From Syntrophaceae bacterium UBA5744 (lineage in GTDB: Bacteria; Desulfobacterota; Syntrophia; Syntrophales; UBA2192), in contig DIFQ01000039.1 in the NCBI GenBank assembly GCA_002419215.1, positions 11,801 through 67,724 on the forward strand: DNA of 55,924 nucleotides, in the 5' to 3' direction. The notes under the pieces were generated by a model, which worked only from the letters and a program-made list of their open reading frames with translations, was not told the DNA's origin and searched no databases. This document shows, piece by piece, positions 7,636 to 16,469 of this stretch. Position 1 is the first letter of the stretch. Each line of letters opens with the position of its first letter. Made by a program: the position numbers and the translations under genes.

Positions 7636-7905
7636 TCAGGCGACCTTGGTCTTGTTCTTTGCGATCGTGATTCCCTTTTTCCCGAGCAGCTGGGAGACGG
7701 TCAGTGTCGGTTCGGCTCCCTTGGAAAGCCATTCCTTGATCCGATCCTCTTTCAGCGTGATCTCGGCCGGATTCTTCTTCGGGTCGTAGCTTCCGACGAT
7801 CTCGATAAATTTCCCGTCCCTCGGCGATACCGAATCGGCTACGATGATCCGGTAATAAGGTTTCTTCCGGGATCCCATCCGCGTCAATCTCATCTTCACA
7901 GCCAT
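7636..7905 (-). CDS. rpsP: 30S ribosomal protein S16
   Basis: S16 is a primary assembly protein of the 30S 5' domain. The 89-aa sequence opens with VKMRLTRMGSRKKPYYRIIV, then ADSVSPRDGKFIEIVGSYDP, both unmistakable. An AAGGAGG site lies about 15 bases upstream of ATG, a rather long spacing. Another ATG sits nearer to that site in a different frame but leads to a reading with no family match. It begins the rpsP-khpA-rimM-trmD-rplS run, 96 bp after ffh. Confidence 0.97.
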   Translation of the reverse strand: MAVKMRLTRMGSRKKPYYRIIVADSVSPRDGKFIEIVGSYDPKKNPAEITLKEDRIKEWLSKGAEPTLTVSQLLGKKGITIAKNKTKVA

Positions 7906-8001
7906 TCCGTTTATCCATTACCTCCTTCGTGTTGAGCGAAAAAAAGTAGGTTAAAGTAGCATAAATCGACGGTATTTTGAACTTTTTTTTTCCGGACGCC
8001 G

Positions 8002-9339
8002 TCAGGGACGGAAATGACCCCTTCGCAGGGCATCCCGCCCCCCCTTGGTCATCATCCTCTTCATCATCTTGCGCATCTCGACGTAGTTCTTCAGGAGCCG
8101 GTTCACGTCCTGCACGGCGGTGCCGCTTCCCCGGGCTATGCGCTTGCGCCGGGAGCCGTCGATGATCAGGTAGTTTGCCCGCTCTTTTTTCGTCATGGAG
8201 TCGATGATGGCCACGGTCCGGACGAGTTCCTTGTCGTTGGGGTCGACGTCTTTCAGGGCCTTGAGCTTGCCGAGCCCGGGGATCATGCCGAGCATGTCCT
8301 TCAGGGATCCCATTTTCCGCATCTTCTGCAACTGATCCCGGAAATCTTCCAGGGTGAAGGCATCCTTGCGGATCTTCTTCTCTAGGGCCTGCGCCTCCTT
8401 CACGTCGATGGCGGCCTGGGCCTTCTCGACGAACGTCAGGATGTCCCCCATGCCGAGGATTCGCGAGGCCATCCGCTCGGGGTGAAAGGCTTCTAGGGCC
8501 TCTATTTTTTCGCCCACACCGATGAACTTGATGGGCTTGCCCGTAACGGCCCGCAGCGAAAGAGCGGCACCACCCCGGGCGTCGCCGTCCATTTTCGTCA
8601 GGATGACCCCGTCGATGGCGAGCGTCGCGTCGAACTTCTGCGCCACCTGGACGGCATCCTGTCCCGTCATGGCATCGGCAACGAACAGGATCTCCGACGG
8701 GTTCGTAGCGGCCTTGATCCGCAAAAGCTCGTCCATCATCCCGGCGTCGATGTGCAGGCGGCCGGCCGTGTCCATGATAAGGACGTCATACCCCTGGCTT
8801 TCCGCATCCGCCATGGCCGCCAGGGCAATCTCGACGGGGTCCTTTTTGTCAGCCGGTTGCAGCACGCCCGCCCCGAGGGACTCTCCGAGGACCCTGAGCT
8901 GCTCGATGGCGGCAGGGCGATAGACGTCCAGGGAGACAAGCGCCGTCCTGCGGCCCTGTTCCATGGTGAGCCGGGCGAGTTTGGCTGCCGTCGTCGTCTT
9001 GCCGCAACCCTGGAGACCGACGAGCATGACGGGGTTCGGGAAACGGCCGGAAAGTTTGAGCCACTGGCTCCCGGCGCCTCCCATGAGTTCCACGAGACGT
9101 TCGTGAACGATCTTCACGACCTGCTGGCCGGGCGTGAGGCTCTCGAGGACTTCCTGCCCCACGGCCTTCGCGCGGACATCCTCGACGAAGTCCTTGACGA
9201 CCCGGAAGTTCACGTCGGCCTCGAGCAGGGCCATCCGGATCTCCTTCATGGAGTCCTTGATGTTCTCCTCGTCGAGCCGCCCGCGGCCCTTGAGCTTCTT
9301 GAAGATCCCGTCGAGTTTTTCGGTCAGGTTTTCAAACAT
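8002..9339 (-). CDS. ffh: Signal recognition particle GTPase Ffh
   Basis: Ffh with 4.5S RNA targets nascent membrane proteins to FtsY. The 445-aa protein has the N domain (MFENLTEKLDGIFKKLKGRG), the G domain with P-loop GLQGCGKTTTAAKLA near residue 107 and the DTAGRLHIDAGMMDELLRIK and ILTKMDGDARGG motifs. A methionine-rich M domain follows (MRKMGSLKDMLGMIPG, then RIARGSGTAVQDVNRLL and MMKRMMTKGG), which binds SRP RNA and signal peptides. It lies directly upstream of rpsP, as in many bacteria. Confidence 0.98.
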   Translation of the reverse strand: MFENLTEKLDGIFKKLKGRGRLDEENIKDSMKEIRMALLEADVNFRVVKDFVEDVRAKAVGQEVLESLTPGQQVVKIVHERLVELMGGAGSQWLKLSGRFPNPVMLVGLQGCGKTTTAAKLARLTMEQGRRTALVSLDVYRPAAIEQLRVLGESLGAGVLQPADKKDPVEIALAAMADAESQGYDVLIMDTAGRLHIDAGMMDELLRIKAATNPSEILFVADAMTGQDAVQVAQKFDATLAIDGVILTKMDGDARGGAALSLRAVTGKPIKFIGVGEKIEALEAFHPERMASRILGMGDILTFVEKAQAAIDVKEAQALEKKIRKDAFTLEDFRDQLQKMRKMGSLKDMLGMIPGLGKLKALKDVDPNDKELVRTVAIIDSMTKKERANYLIIDGSRRKRIARGSGTAVQDVNRLLKNYVEMRKMMKRMMTKGGRDALRRGHFRP

Positions 9340-9386
9340 CGTTTTCGTTCAGATCGTTTTTTTCGTTTATTTCGTTTATTTCGTCC

Positions 9387-9453
9387 AAATCCCCCTCTTT
9401 CCCCCTTTTGCAAAGGGGGATGACAGGGGGATTTCCCTGTACCCTGTACCCCT
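9387..9453. repeat. Nested inverted repeat CCCCCTTTTGCAAAGGGGG plus CCCTGTACCC words
   Basis: An outer pair AAATCCCCCT / AGGGGGATTT (9387-9396 and 9425-9434) encloses an inner hairpin CCCCCTTTTGCAAAGGGGG at 9401-9419. It is followed by family-A words CCCTGTACCCTGTACCCC. Just upstream is a TTTCGTTTA triplicate (about 9358-9385). There is no T-run suitable for a terminator. It separates ffh from the SPOR gene. Confidence 0.7.
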
Positions 9454-9456
9454 CTT

Positions 9457-10113
9457 TTAACTTCCCGCCGGCACAATCATGCACTGCAGCCCTTTCACCT
9501 TCGCCTGCAGCCCGTCGACCACCTTCTGCGCCTCCTCCTTCGTCTCGAAGCCCTTGAGCTTGACCCGGTACCAGCGGCCGCGGTCGCTCAGTTCGGCCGA
9601 GTCGATGTACGGGGCGTAGCCCATGCTGTTGAGGCGGTCACGAAGGTCCTCGGCCTTTTTCCTGTCCTGCAGGGAGACCACCTGGATGACGTACTTCCCG
9701 GCCGATGCGGCGGCTGTCTGGGCCGTTTCCGGTGTTTTCTCGTCGCGCCTGTTCTCTTCCTTCTTTGCCTTGTGCTGCGTCGCTTCCGCCGGGCCGGCCC
9801 CCTTGCCCTTCGACAGGGTGTCGAAGAAGGTCAGCTTGAAATCGCCCTTGTCGGCGGCCCCCGCCTTTTTGCCTTCCGAGCCTTCGCCTTTTTCCGCCTC
9901 CCCGCCTTCCGCCGGGGTCGATCGCCCCACCTTCTGCTTGAGGATTCCGGGTATTCCCTCGGCGATCTGGTCGGGGTTTCCCTCCATGTTCACGCCCACC
10001 ATCACCCCTGTCACAAACGACAGAAAGAGCAGGAAGGAGATGCCGATGACAAAGAGCACCAGCCCCAGCTTCCCGAGGCGAAACTCGAATTCCTTCATCC
10101 GTTGCGGCCGCAT
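9457..10113 (-). CDS. SPOR-domain cell-envelope protein
   Basis: The 218-aa protein is a probable inner-membrane protein. It has a short cytoplasmic N-terminus, one transmembrane helix at about residues 17-40 (LVLFVIGISFLLFLSFVTGV), a long charged and Ala/Lys-rich linker, and a C-terminal SPOR domain (GKYVIQVVSLQDRKKAEDLR, then GYAPYIDS, GRWYRVKLKGFETKEEAQKV). SPOR domains bind denuded peptidoglycan at division sites, so a septal role is likely but not specific. It lies 14 bp after argS and probably shares its transcript. Further genes between it and ffh are absent. Confidence 0.85.
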   Translation of the reverse strand: MRPQRMKEFEFRLGKLGLVLFVIGISFLLFLSFVTGVMVGVNMEGNPDQIAEGIPGILKQKVGRSTPAEGGEAEKGEGSEGKKAGAADKGDFKLTFFDTLSKGKGAGPAEATQHKAKKEENRRDEKTPETAQTAAASAGKYVIQVVSLQDRKKAEDLRDRLNSMGYAPYIDSAELSDRGRWYRVKLKGFETKEEAQKVVDGLQAKVKGLQCMIVPAGS

Positions 10114-10127
10114 GGCTCCCCCGGTGG

Positions 10128-11792
10128 TTACATCTTCTCGGGAGCGCTGACGCCCAGGATTCCCAAGGCGTTTCGCAGGACCTGCCCGATCGCATTCACG
10201 AGGAAAAGCCGCGCCCGGCTCAGCGCCGGGTCGTCGGTGATCACCCGGTTCTTGTTGTAATAGCTGTGGAAGATTCCCGCCAGTTCGTTCAGGTAGAAGG
10301 TGACCCGGTGCGGCTCCAGAGCCTTTGCCGCCCCCTCGACGATCTCGGGGAAACGGATGACGGACTTGATGAGCTGGATCTCCTCGGCAAGCGTCAGCAG
10401 TCCGAGATACGCATCGTCGCCGCCGGGGATCTCCATGCCGCGCTCCGCCGCCATCCGTGTGATACTCGCGATCCGGGCATGGGCATACTGGACGTAGTAA
10501 ACCGGGTTTTCATTGGACTGCCTCTTGGCCAGCTCCAGGTCGAAATCGAGCTGGCTGTCGGAGCGCCGCATGAGGAAATTGTACCGGGCGGCATCCCGGC
10601 CGACCTCGTCGATCACCTGGCGAAGCGTCACATACTCGCCGGCACGGGTGGACATGGCGACGGGCTTGCCGTCGCGCAACAGGCTCACGAGCTGCACGAG
10701 AATGATCTTGAGGGCATCCTTGTTCCCGCCGAGGGCCTCGATGCTCGCCTTCAGCCTGGGGATGTAGCCGTGATGGTCGGCGCCCCACACGTCAATGACC
10801 GTATCGAACCCGCGGTCGAACTTGTTCTTGTGATAGGCGATGTCCGCCGCGAAGTAGGTGGGCGTCCCCGTATCCCGGATCACGACCCGGTCTTTCTCGT
10901 CGCCGAAGGCCGTCGACCGGAACCAGAGCGTGTCGCCTTCCTTGTACACGTGCCCCTTTCCACGCAGCTGTTCCAACAGCTTCATGACGCCGTCGTCTTT
11001 GTAGAGCTCACCCTCGCTGAAGTAACAGTCGAAACGCACGCCGAAGGCCCCCAGGTCGTCCTTGATCCCCTCCATGATGGACCCGGCACCGTAGGCCGTG
11101 AAAAAGGGAAGGACCTCGTCCTCGCCTCTGCCGCGGTAGCGATCCCCGTCCCTGGCGAGAATTTCTTTTGCCAGCCCCGCGATGTAATCGCCCTGGTAAT
11201 GGTCCGGCGGGAATTCGACGGGTTCGCCCTGGATCTCCAGGTACCTCAGGTATACGGAACGCCCCAGGGTCCGCATCTGGTTCCCCACGTCGTTGATGTA
11301 GTACTCCTTGACGACGTCGTGGCCGCTGGCCTTCAGGATGTTGGCGATGACGTCGCCCGTGACGGCGCCCCTGGCATGCCCGATGTGCAGGGGGCCCGTG
11401 GGGTTTGCGCTCACGAACTCCACCTGGACTTTCTTCCCCGACCCGAAATCGAGAACCCCATATCGCTCTTTCAGGCGGTTGATCTCCTTGAGCGGCGAGC
11501 GCCAGTTGTCCTCGCGAATGAAGAAGTTGATGAATCCGGGGCCCGCGATCTCCACCTTGTTCAGGAGCCCGTCGTCGTCCTTCAGCTTGCTGACAATGGC
11601 CTGGGCGATTGCCCGGGGGTTCTTCTTCGCCTGGGAGGCGATGATCATGGCCACGTTGGTGGCGTAGTCGCCGTGGGCCTCGTCGCGCGTGACCTCCAGT
11701 TCGATAAAAGGAAGGCTCTTCACTTCGAACAAGCCCTCAGACACGCAACGTGCCGTCGATTTCTCAAGCAGCTTGACGAGTTTCTCTTTCAT
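10128..11792 (-). CDS. argS: Arginyl-tRNA synthetase
   Basis: This class I synthetase charges tRNA-Arg. The 554-aa length is standard. The HIGH motif is seen in ANPTGPLHIGHARGAVTGD. The KMSKS loop is the usual degenerate form for ArgRS, here PVAMSTRAGEYVTLRQVIDE. The N-terminal Add-1 domain (residues about 1-90) contacts the tRNA D-loop, and the C-terminal DALR domain includes ESVYYVQYAHARIASI-like sequence (here NPVYYVQYAHARI) and ends LRNALGILGV. It is first in the argS-SPOR pair, with a candidate promoter at 11909-11937. Confidence 0.97.
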   Translation of the reverse strand: MKEKLVKLLEKSTARCVSEGLFEVKSLPFIELEVTRDEAHGDYATNVAMIIASQAKKNPRAIAQAIVSKLKDDDGLLNKVEIAGPGFINFFIREDNWRSPLKEINRLKERYGVLDFGSGKKVQVEFVSANPTGPLHIGHARGAVTGDVIANILKASGHDVVKEYYINDVGNQMRTLGRSVYLRYLEIQGEPVEFPPDHYQGDYIAGLAKEILARDGDRYRGRGEDEVLPFFTAYGAGSIMEGIKDDLGAFGVRFDCYFSEGELYKDDGVMKLLEQLRGKGHVYKEGDTLWFRSTAFGDEKDRVVIRDTGTPTYFAADIAYHKNKFDRGFDTVIDVWGADHHGYIPRLKASIEALGGNKDALKIILVQLVSLLRDGKPVAMSTRAGEYVTLRQVIDEVGRDAARYNFLMRRSDSQLDFDLELAKRQSNENPVYYVQYAHARIASITRMAAERGMEIPGGDDAYLGLLTLAEEIQLIKSVIRFPEIVEGAAKALEPHRVTFYLNELAGIFHSYYNKNRVITDDPALSRARLFLVNAIGQVLRNALGILGVSAPEKM

Positions 11793-11823
11793 GGGACTGC
11801 TGCATCCTTGTCTTCATCATAAT

Positions 11824-11843
11824 AAAAAAAAGGCCCGGCGGCC
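11824..11843 (-). terminator. Short GC hairpin plus T-run in argS leader (possible attenuator)
   Basis: On the minus strand GGCC-GCCG-GGCC is followed directly by seven to eight T residues, about 30-50 bases before the argS ATG and downstream of the candidate promoter. The stem is only 4-5 bp, so it is a weak candidate for an attenuating terminator. Confidence 0.3.
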
Positions 11844-11908
11844 AATTCTTTTATCACCGTTTCCCCCCCGGGGGGGGGAGATGTTTCCCCCTCTCGAAAA
11901 CCGCGGCA

Positions 11909-11937
11909 ACACTAACCGCTTGAGGGCCTAAAGTCAA
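11909..11937 (-). promoter_or_regulatory. Candidate sigma-70 promoter for argS
   Basis: On the minus strand TTGACT and TAGTGT are separated by 17 bp, and the predicted start is about 110 bases before the argS ATG. The rest of the 403-bp gap between argS and pilX holds a C-rich/G-rich run near 11864-11880 and a family B element. Confidence 0.5.
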
Positions 11938-12030
11938 GCAATTTTAAAGGGAAGGCTCCACCATCTACTGACCGGCCTCAGGTCTGACAGGCGGGTCGGA
12001 GGGTCCGGATAGAAGTTTCACCGCGGAACA

Positions 12031-12195
12031 GGAAGTGAGGAAGTTATGAAGAGCGGAAGATCGGAGTGGATGGGGGATTATTTTCTTCTCTGATCCGCTC
12101 TTCCTCACCTCAGATCTTCCGATCTTCATACGCTTGATGCGTATCGACAGATGCAAGGCTTCCAGCGTGATACACTGGAAGTAAGACGCTTGCGG
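12031..12195. repeat. Family B dispersed element, copy 2
   Basis: The left arm (about 12031-12066, GGAAGTGAGGAAGTTATGAA) and right arm (about 12094-12128, CCGCTCTTCCTCACC then GATCTTCCGATCTTC) are inverted complements around a ~27-bp spacer. The tail holds GTATCGACAGATGC. It ends exactly at the pilX stop codon (12196), the same relation and orientation as copies 1 and 3. Confidence 0.8.
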
Positions 12196-12663
12196 CTAAT
12201 AGCTCTCCGCGCTCACCGGCCCGTACCCCACCACCACATCGATCGTCACGCTTGTCCGGTGGTCTTCGTTTCGCCCCGTGACCGTCGTGTCATAGCGGAG
12301 AAGAACCCATTGCGTTGAGCCCATGTCATGACCTGTCGGGCCGCTGATCTGCACCGGGCCCACAGTCGACGGCACGGGCTGCCTGATGGTGACACGGCCC
12401 CCGGGATCGAGTCCGGCAGCCAGTTCGGTCAGGGGCCGATTCTCCCTGGCAACGGCGGCGGGGTTGGCGGGATCAAAGTTGACCATCAACCAGTGGGTGG
12501 CCGCTTCGGCGGCGCTCATCGCTTTCTTGTCGCCGACGACCTTCATGCTGATCCGCAGGTCCTGCGTCGAGAGGTTCAGAGCGATGATCCCTACGGCCAA
12601 AAGGATGAGATTTGCCAGTACGGCCGCGATCAGGGCAAAGCCGCCTTCATGTCCGGTCTTCAT
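12196..12663 (-). CDS. pilX: Type IV pilus minor pilin PilX-like (second copy)
   Basis: The 155-aa protein has the PilX N-terminal pattern: a short basic leader (MKTGHEGG), then the hydrophobic helix FALIAAVLANLILLAVGIIA and NLSTQDLRISMKVVGDKKA, then AAEAATHWLMVNFD. PilX-class minor pilins act in assembly at the inner membrane and may form a priming complex with PilV, PilW and PilY1. It closely resembles the PilX-like protein at 23079-23549 in its first 70 residues, so a pilW-pilX duplication is likely. It is the last gene of the pilus locus, 17 bp after pilW. Confidence 0.85.
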   Translation of the reverse strand: MKTGHEGGFALIAAVLANLILLAVGIIALNLSTQDLRISMKVVGDKKAMSAAEAATHWLMVNFDPANPAAVARENRPLTELAAGLDPGGRVTIRQPVPSTVGPVQISGPTGHDMGSTQWVLLRYDTTVTGRNEDHRTSVTIDVVVGYGPVSAESY

Positions 12664-12680
12664 TTCCCCGTCCCCCCGTT

Positions 12681-13391
12681 TCAGAATTGAACGCCGTGAT
12701 TCCTCGGCATGACGCTCGTCGAGAAGGTCATCCTCCTGGGCTCCCCCGTGCGCGGGTCGGTATCCGACGATTCGACGACCAGGGCGATCTCGATGCGCCG
12801 GATGCGCGGGATCTCTGAGGGCAGGTTCACGATCTCTGCGCCCCTGCCGTCGTAGTAGCGAAACAGGGGGACGACGCCGTTCACGACCCGCGGGGTCCGA
12901 ACAGCCGGGTTCGAGGGGATGGGACCCAGAAAGGGCTGTGCCCCCGACGAGGTCCGGGCGCCCGCCGCGCAGCGGATCGTTTCCCGGGTGATCCTCTTCG
13001 ACGGGGCATCGTAGGCATAACGGATGATCTCGTTGCCCGAGCTTCCGCAGAGCCCGTCCGGATCCAGATCCATTTCAATCGTGACGGACGAGGCCGCAGC
13101 TTCCTGGATGCCCCGCCAGCCCTGATTCGCAGCCTGACCGCAACCGGCCGGATCGACCCACAGGCCCGTTGCGTAAAGGGGGTTGAAAGACACCATGCGG
13201 ATCTCGGCGCCCATGATTTCCAGGGCGGCCCGGGCATCCTGGCCGGTCGTGACCTTCCGCTCGATCCCGACGGAGGACCGCTGACCTGCCACCACGGCCG
13301 ACCAGACCGCCGCGAGAAGGATCAGCCCCACGACCAGCGCCATGACCAGTTCGACGAGCGTGAAACCCCCGGCTCCGTAACTTTTTTTCAT
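12681..13391 (-). CDS. pilW: Type IV pilus minor pilin PilW-like (second copy)
   Basis: The 236-aa protein starts with a prepilin leader and cleavage site G/FTLVELVMALVVGLIL (Gly9/Phe10, Glu at +5). A hydrophobic helix follows, then VVAGQRSSVGIERKVTTGQD, ARAALEIMGAEIRMVSFNP and the typical PilW C-terminal strand region ending IRRIEIALVVESSD and STSVMPRNHG. PilD should process it at the inner membrane. It is highly similar along its length to PilW at 23566-24297, including the shared ending RNHG. It lies after the third pilY1. Confidence 0.9.
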   Translation of the reverse strand: MKKSYGAGGFTLVELVMALVVGLILLAAVWSAVVAGQRSSVGIERKVTTGQDARAALEIMGAEIRMVSFNPLYATGLWVDPAGCGQAANQGWRGIQEAAASSVTIEMDLDPDGLCGSSGNEIIRYAYDAPSKRITRETIRCAAGARTSSGAQPFLGPIPSNPAVRTPRVVNGVVPLFRYYDGRGAEIVNLPSEIPRIRRIEIALVVESSDTDPRTGEPRRMTFSTSVMPRNHGVQF

Positions 13392-13404
13392 TTTTCCTCC
13401 CCCC

Positions 13405-13433
13405 CCTGTCCCCTATACCCTGTACCCGATACC
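13405..13433. repeat. Family A C-rich words before pilY1 stop
   Basis: CCCTATACCCTGTACCCG and ATACCCTA words fill the spacer between pilW and the pilY1 stop codon at 13434. The G-rich arm is missing, so this is a half element. Confidence 0.7.
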
Positions 13434-16400
13434 CTATCTTATGCGCGTATCCCGCCAGTGGAGCAGGTGGGTCCTGTTTTCGGGCCAACCCGGCGTCGGG
13501 GGGCCCTTCCACAGCGCGCCGCCGGCGCTTGCGCCGCCGCTGGCCGAACCGAACATGCCGCCCTTCCCTGCTTCGCTCCCCGCGGAAATCAGCGGCGCCG
13601 ACGAGATCCCCTTGCCCAGGTAACTGCTCCGGCTCCCTCCTGTGAAGGTCCCCGCCCCGTCCACATAGGAGAGGCCGTAAAGCTTTGAAGCGCCTGCCTG
13701 CTCGCAGGGATCCCCCCCGCCGCTTTCCGGTGTATAGGTGGTAAAGTAGACCACCCCGCCGAATACGGTCGGATTGGCCAGGACCTTCTCTCCCGCCCCG
13801 CCGAGGATGACGTACCAGCCGTCCGATCTATTCGGTTCGGTGAACGTCTTCGTTGAGCCGCTGATGTCCTGGAGGTTGCTGCTTGTCCGCGGCATTTCCT
13901 TCCCCAGGTCTCTCACGCCGAAGAACCGGTCCTTGTTCTCCTTCGTGGCCAGAGGTTCCAGCCGGTCGCCGGTTCCCCAGTATACCCAGAGGTTCCCGAC
14001 CACATCCCGCGCCACGGCCGGCGCGTAATAGACAGGGCCTGTCTTGCTGTCCCGCTGGAAAAGCAGGGTTCCTCTCCAATCGGCCGTCGTGCAGCCGTCC
14101 CCGTCGGAGGCCCTGCAGAAACTGAAGCGCCAGAGGTTTCCCCCCAGATCGCCGATGTAGGCCCGGTCGGCAAAGCCATCCATGTCCGAATCGATGACGG
14201 CAGGTTGAGCCGGCAGGGAATGGCTCATGGCGCTCCCGCCGGGGGAATGGCGGTTGTAGCTCCAGAGGACATTTCCCGTCACGAGGTCGACGACGAAGAA
14301 TCCCTTTCCCCGCGCATCGCAGTCCGCCGGCACGGCGCACGGGGAGGCGCTGTGCCCGCCGCCCACGAAGCCGACCCACTTCTCGTCCGCACGGATCCGG
14401 ACCCGTCGGATGACCATGCGGCTCCAGGGATCGCCCAGTGTTGGCGCCTGGGAAGCCGCGGGCTTGATTCGCCAGCGGTAGGAGGGATTGAGGGTGTCGG
14501 TGACGTCCAGGGCGTGATAGCCGCAATAGTAGGGATATTCGCCGCCAGGGAGGTAGGCCGGGCTGAATCCCGAATCGCAGGAAGGCGACGAGCTCCAGAG
14601 GCTTTTGCCGCCCCCCGGTCCCAGCCCGACGACCAGAAGCGTCCTCCAGTCGGCCGGGGACTTGGCCTTCCCGTCGCCGGAGCCTGTCCAGGCGTCGGCC
14701 ACCGTGATCGGACCGTCGACGTAGAACCGGTGCGCCAGGTTCGTAGGGTGTTTACTGTGGGCGATTTCCTTGAGACGGACGAGAAGGTTCGGGGGGATGA
14801 AGCTCCACGCTTCCTTGAGCTCGGACGTCTGGAAGGCATGAAGCTGGCCGTCGTTGGCCCCGGCCACGATGATCCGCCTGCCGTTGTCCGAAGTGCGCCG
14901 GTTCGCGATGCGGTACGTGTCGTAGGCTTTCCCCTTGTCCCTGGGGTCGACGAAATACTGCGAGGGCGTGCCGACCGTGACGGGGTTGGAGTGGAAGATG
15001 TCGCCGAGTTTCCAGACATTGTCCTTGGAGTCCTTGTCCGCGTTGTGCGCCGCCTCGCCGCGGATGTAGCCGACCACCTCGTCGCGCCTTTTCGTGTCGC
15101 CCACGCCCAGATCCGCCGCCGTCAGGTTCTCCGCGGTGAACGGGACCAGGGAGCCGCCTTTTGCGGTCAGGATTTTCCGGTTGCCCGCGGCAGTGCCCTG
15201 GAGGGCAGTGCCCGCATCGGCCAGGACGCCGCCCAGGGACTGGTCCGGCAGGATCGCGTATTTCTTGAGGGAGCCTCTCCAGAAGGGATCCGTGTTGCTC
15301 GGCAGGAAGGAGGCCGCATAGAGGTAGTCCTCGTTCGTTGTCCTGGATGCGGCCACCGACGGCGTGCTGAAGGAGTAGGAGGCATCGCGTATAGAGGTCA
15401 TGACCGTGCGGAGGGCCGTCTCGAGTTCCTTCGAATGGGTGGAGACAAAGGCATAGCCGCCGAGCTCGATCGCACCCGGATCGTTTGATGCGGCGAAGCA
15501 CCGGTCGCTCGATCCGCTGCAGGAACCCGTCGTCGAAGACCAGGCGCAGGGATCGGCGTTGATGGAGGCGATGTTCAGGGCGGAGGGGCTGCCCTTCCTG
15601 TCGGCGTCGGGATTCTCCGTGCCCCCGTAGTAAGCCATCCAGTTGAGCGTCCATTTCAGATAATCGGGCATCTTGTCGCCCAGGCCGATGACGAAGACCC
15701 TGTAACCCGCGTCGCGCAGGGCCTTGACTCTCGAGACAGAAGCCCGCCTGCGCTTGTACTGGTCGGACTGGTCTCCCGACCCGTTGCCGTTGCAGTAAAG
15801 CGTGTCCTGCCCGTCCGTTACGAGGATGACGAACTTGGTGCGACAGCTCTTGTAGGCATCCTGCTTCCTGTGATCGTCCAGGTAGGGCTTCACGGCCTCC
15901 ATGCAGCTTGCCAGGCTCGTGCTGCCGTAGACGCGCTGTCTTTCCTGCCTGCTGTCGGTCCAGAAGAGGATCGCGTTTTCGCCGGTGTAGACGGTCGAAT
16001 CGACCCCGGAGCAGGCGCTGTTGCCGCACCAGATCGCCGCATAGGGCTGCCCGATGTCCCTGTGCTTCTGGTTTTTCGTGCTGAATGTCCAGAAGCCGAG
16101 CCGGACGTTGAGGCCGGCCTCGTCCTTGACGTCGATCACCCCATCCTGGTTGTCGTCGAGGATTTGGTAGATGGCCCTCTTCGCAATGAGGTAGCGGGCG
16201 CAGTCGGTCGCGTAGCCCGGCCGGGGGGTGTCGTGGAAATTTTCGCCCGAGCAGGTATCGTTGCCGAAACGCCGGAGGGGCTCCTGCGAACTGTCGCATT
16301 CGCCTCCCGGGTTCCATCGCATGCTGCCCGAGAGGTCGAGAACGATCATGGCATCGGGGGCGATGGAGGTGAAAAGACCCGTCTCGTCGGCCCGGCATAC

Positions 16401-16469
16401 CGGGGCCGGTCCGATGGACAGTATCATAGCCACTCCGATCGCAAGAAGGACGACTGCTTTCTTTTTCAT
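13434..16469 (-). CDS. pilY1: PilY1-type pilus tip/assembly protein, third tandem copy
   Basis: This 1011-aa secreted protein has a Sec signal (residues about 1-27, ending VCRA), an N-terminal von Willebrand A-like domain and a C-terminal PilY1 beta-propeller. The vWA metal site is D45-x-S47-x-S49 (VLDLSGSM). A calcium-loop-like stretch DDNQDGVIDVKDE lies at residues 105-117. The propeller has the PilY1 calcium motif DSDMDGFAD followed by YIGDLGGNLWRF. The end HLLHWRDTRIR resembles those of the two sister copies. PilY1 proteins control pilus extension/retraction and adhesion. ATG at 16469 (MKKKAVVLL) gives a proper signal peptide; upstream open sequence is non-coding. It is the shortest of the three paralogues. 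Confidence 0.92.
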   Translation of the reverse strand: MKKKAVVLLAIGVAMILSIGPAPVCRADETGLFTSIAPDAMIVLDLSGSMRWNPGGECDSSQEPLRRFGNDTCSGENFHDTPRPGYATDCARYLIAKRAIYQILDDNQDGVIDVKDEAGLNVRLGFWTFSTKNQKHRDIGQPYAAIWCGNSACSGVDSTVYTGENAILFWTDSRQERQRVYGSTSLASCMEAVKPYLDDHRKQDAYKSCRTKFVILVTDGQDTLYCNGNGSGDQSDQYKRRRASVSRVKALRDAGYRVFVIGLGDKMPDYLKWTLNWMAYYGGTENPDADRKGSPSALNIASINADPCAWSSTTGSCSGSSDRCFAASNDPGAIELGGYAFVSTHSKELETALRTVMTSIRDASYSFSTPSVAASRTTNEDYLYAASFLPSNTDPFWRGSLKKYAILPDQSLGGVLADAGTALQGTAAGNRKILTAKGGSLVPFTAENLTAADLGVGDTKRRDEVVGYIRGEAAHNADKDSKDNVWKLGDIFHSNPVTVGTPSQYFVDPRDKGKAYDTYRIANRRTSDNGRRIIVAGANDGQLHAFQTSELKEAWSFIPPNLLVRLKEIAHSKHPTNLAHRFYVDGPITVADAWTGSGDGKAKSPADWRTLLVVGLGPGGGKSLWSSSPSCDSGFSPAYLPGGEYPYYCGYHALDVTDTLNPSYRWRIKPAASQAPTLGDPWSRMVIRRVRIRADEKWVGFVGGGHSASPCAVPADCDARGKGFFVVDLVTGNVLWSYNRHSPGGSAMSHSLPAQPAVIDSDMDGFADRAYIGDLGGNLWRFSFCRASDGDGCTTADWRGTLLFQRDSKTGPVYYAPAVARDVVGNLWVYWGTGDRLEPLATKENKDRFFGVRDLGKEMPRTSSNLQDISGSTKTFTEPNRSDGWYVILGGAGEKVLANPTVFGGVVYFTTYTPESGGGDPCEQAGASKLYGLSYVDGAGTFTGGSRSSYLGKGISSAPLISAGSEAGKGGMFGSASGGASAGGALWKGPPTPGWPENRTHLLHWRDTRIR

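Noticed and set aside
11793..11937. A T-box or other amino-acid riboswitch in the argS leader.
   Set aside because: No T-box consensus or specifier loop was found; only a short hairpin with a T-run.
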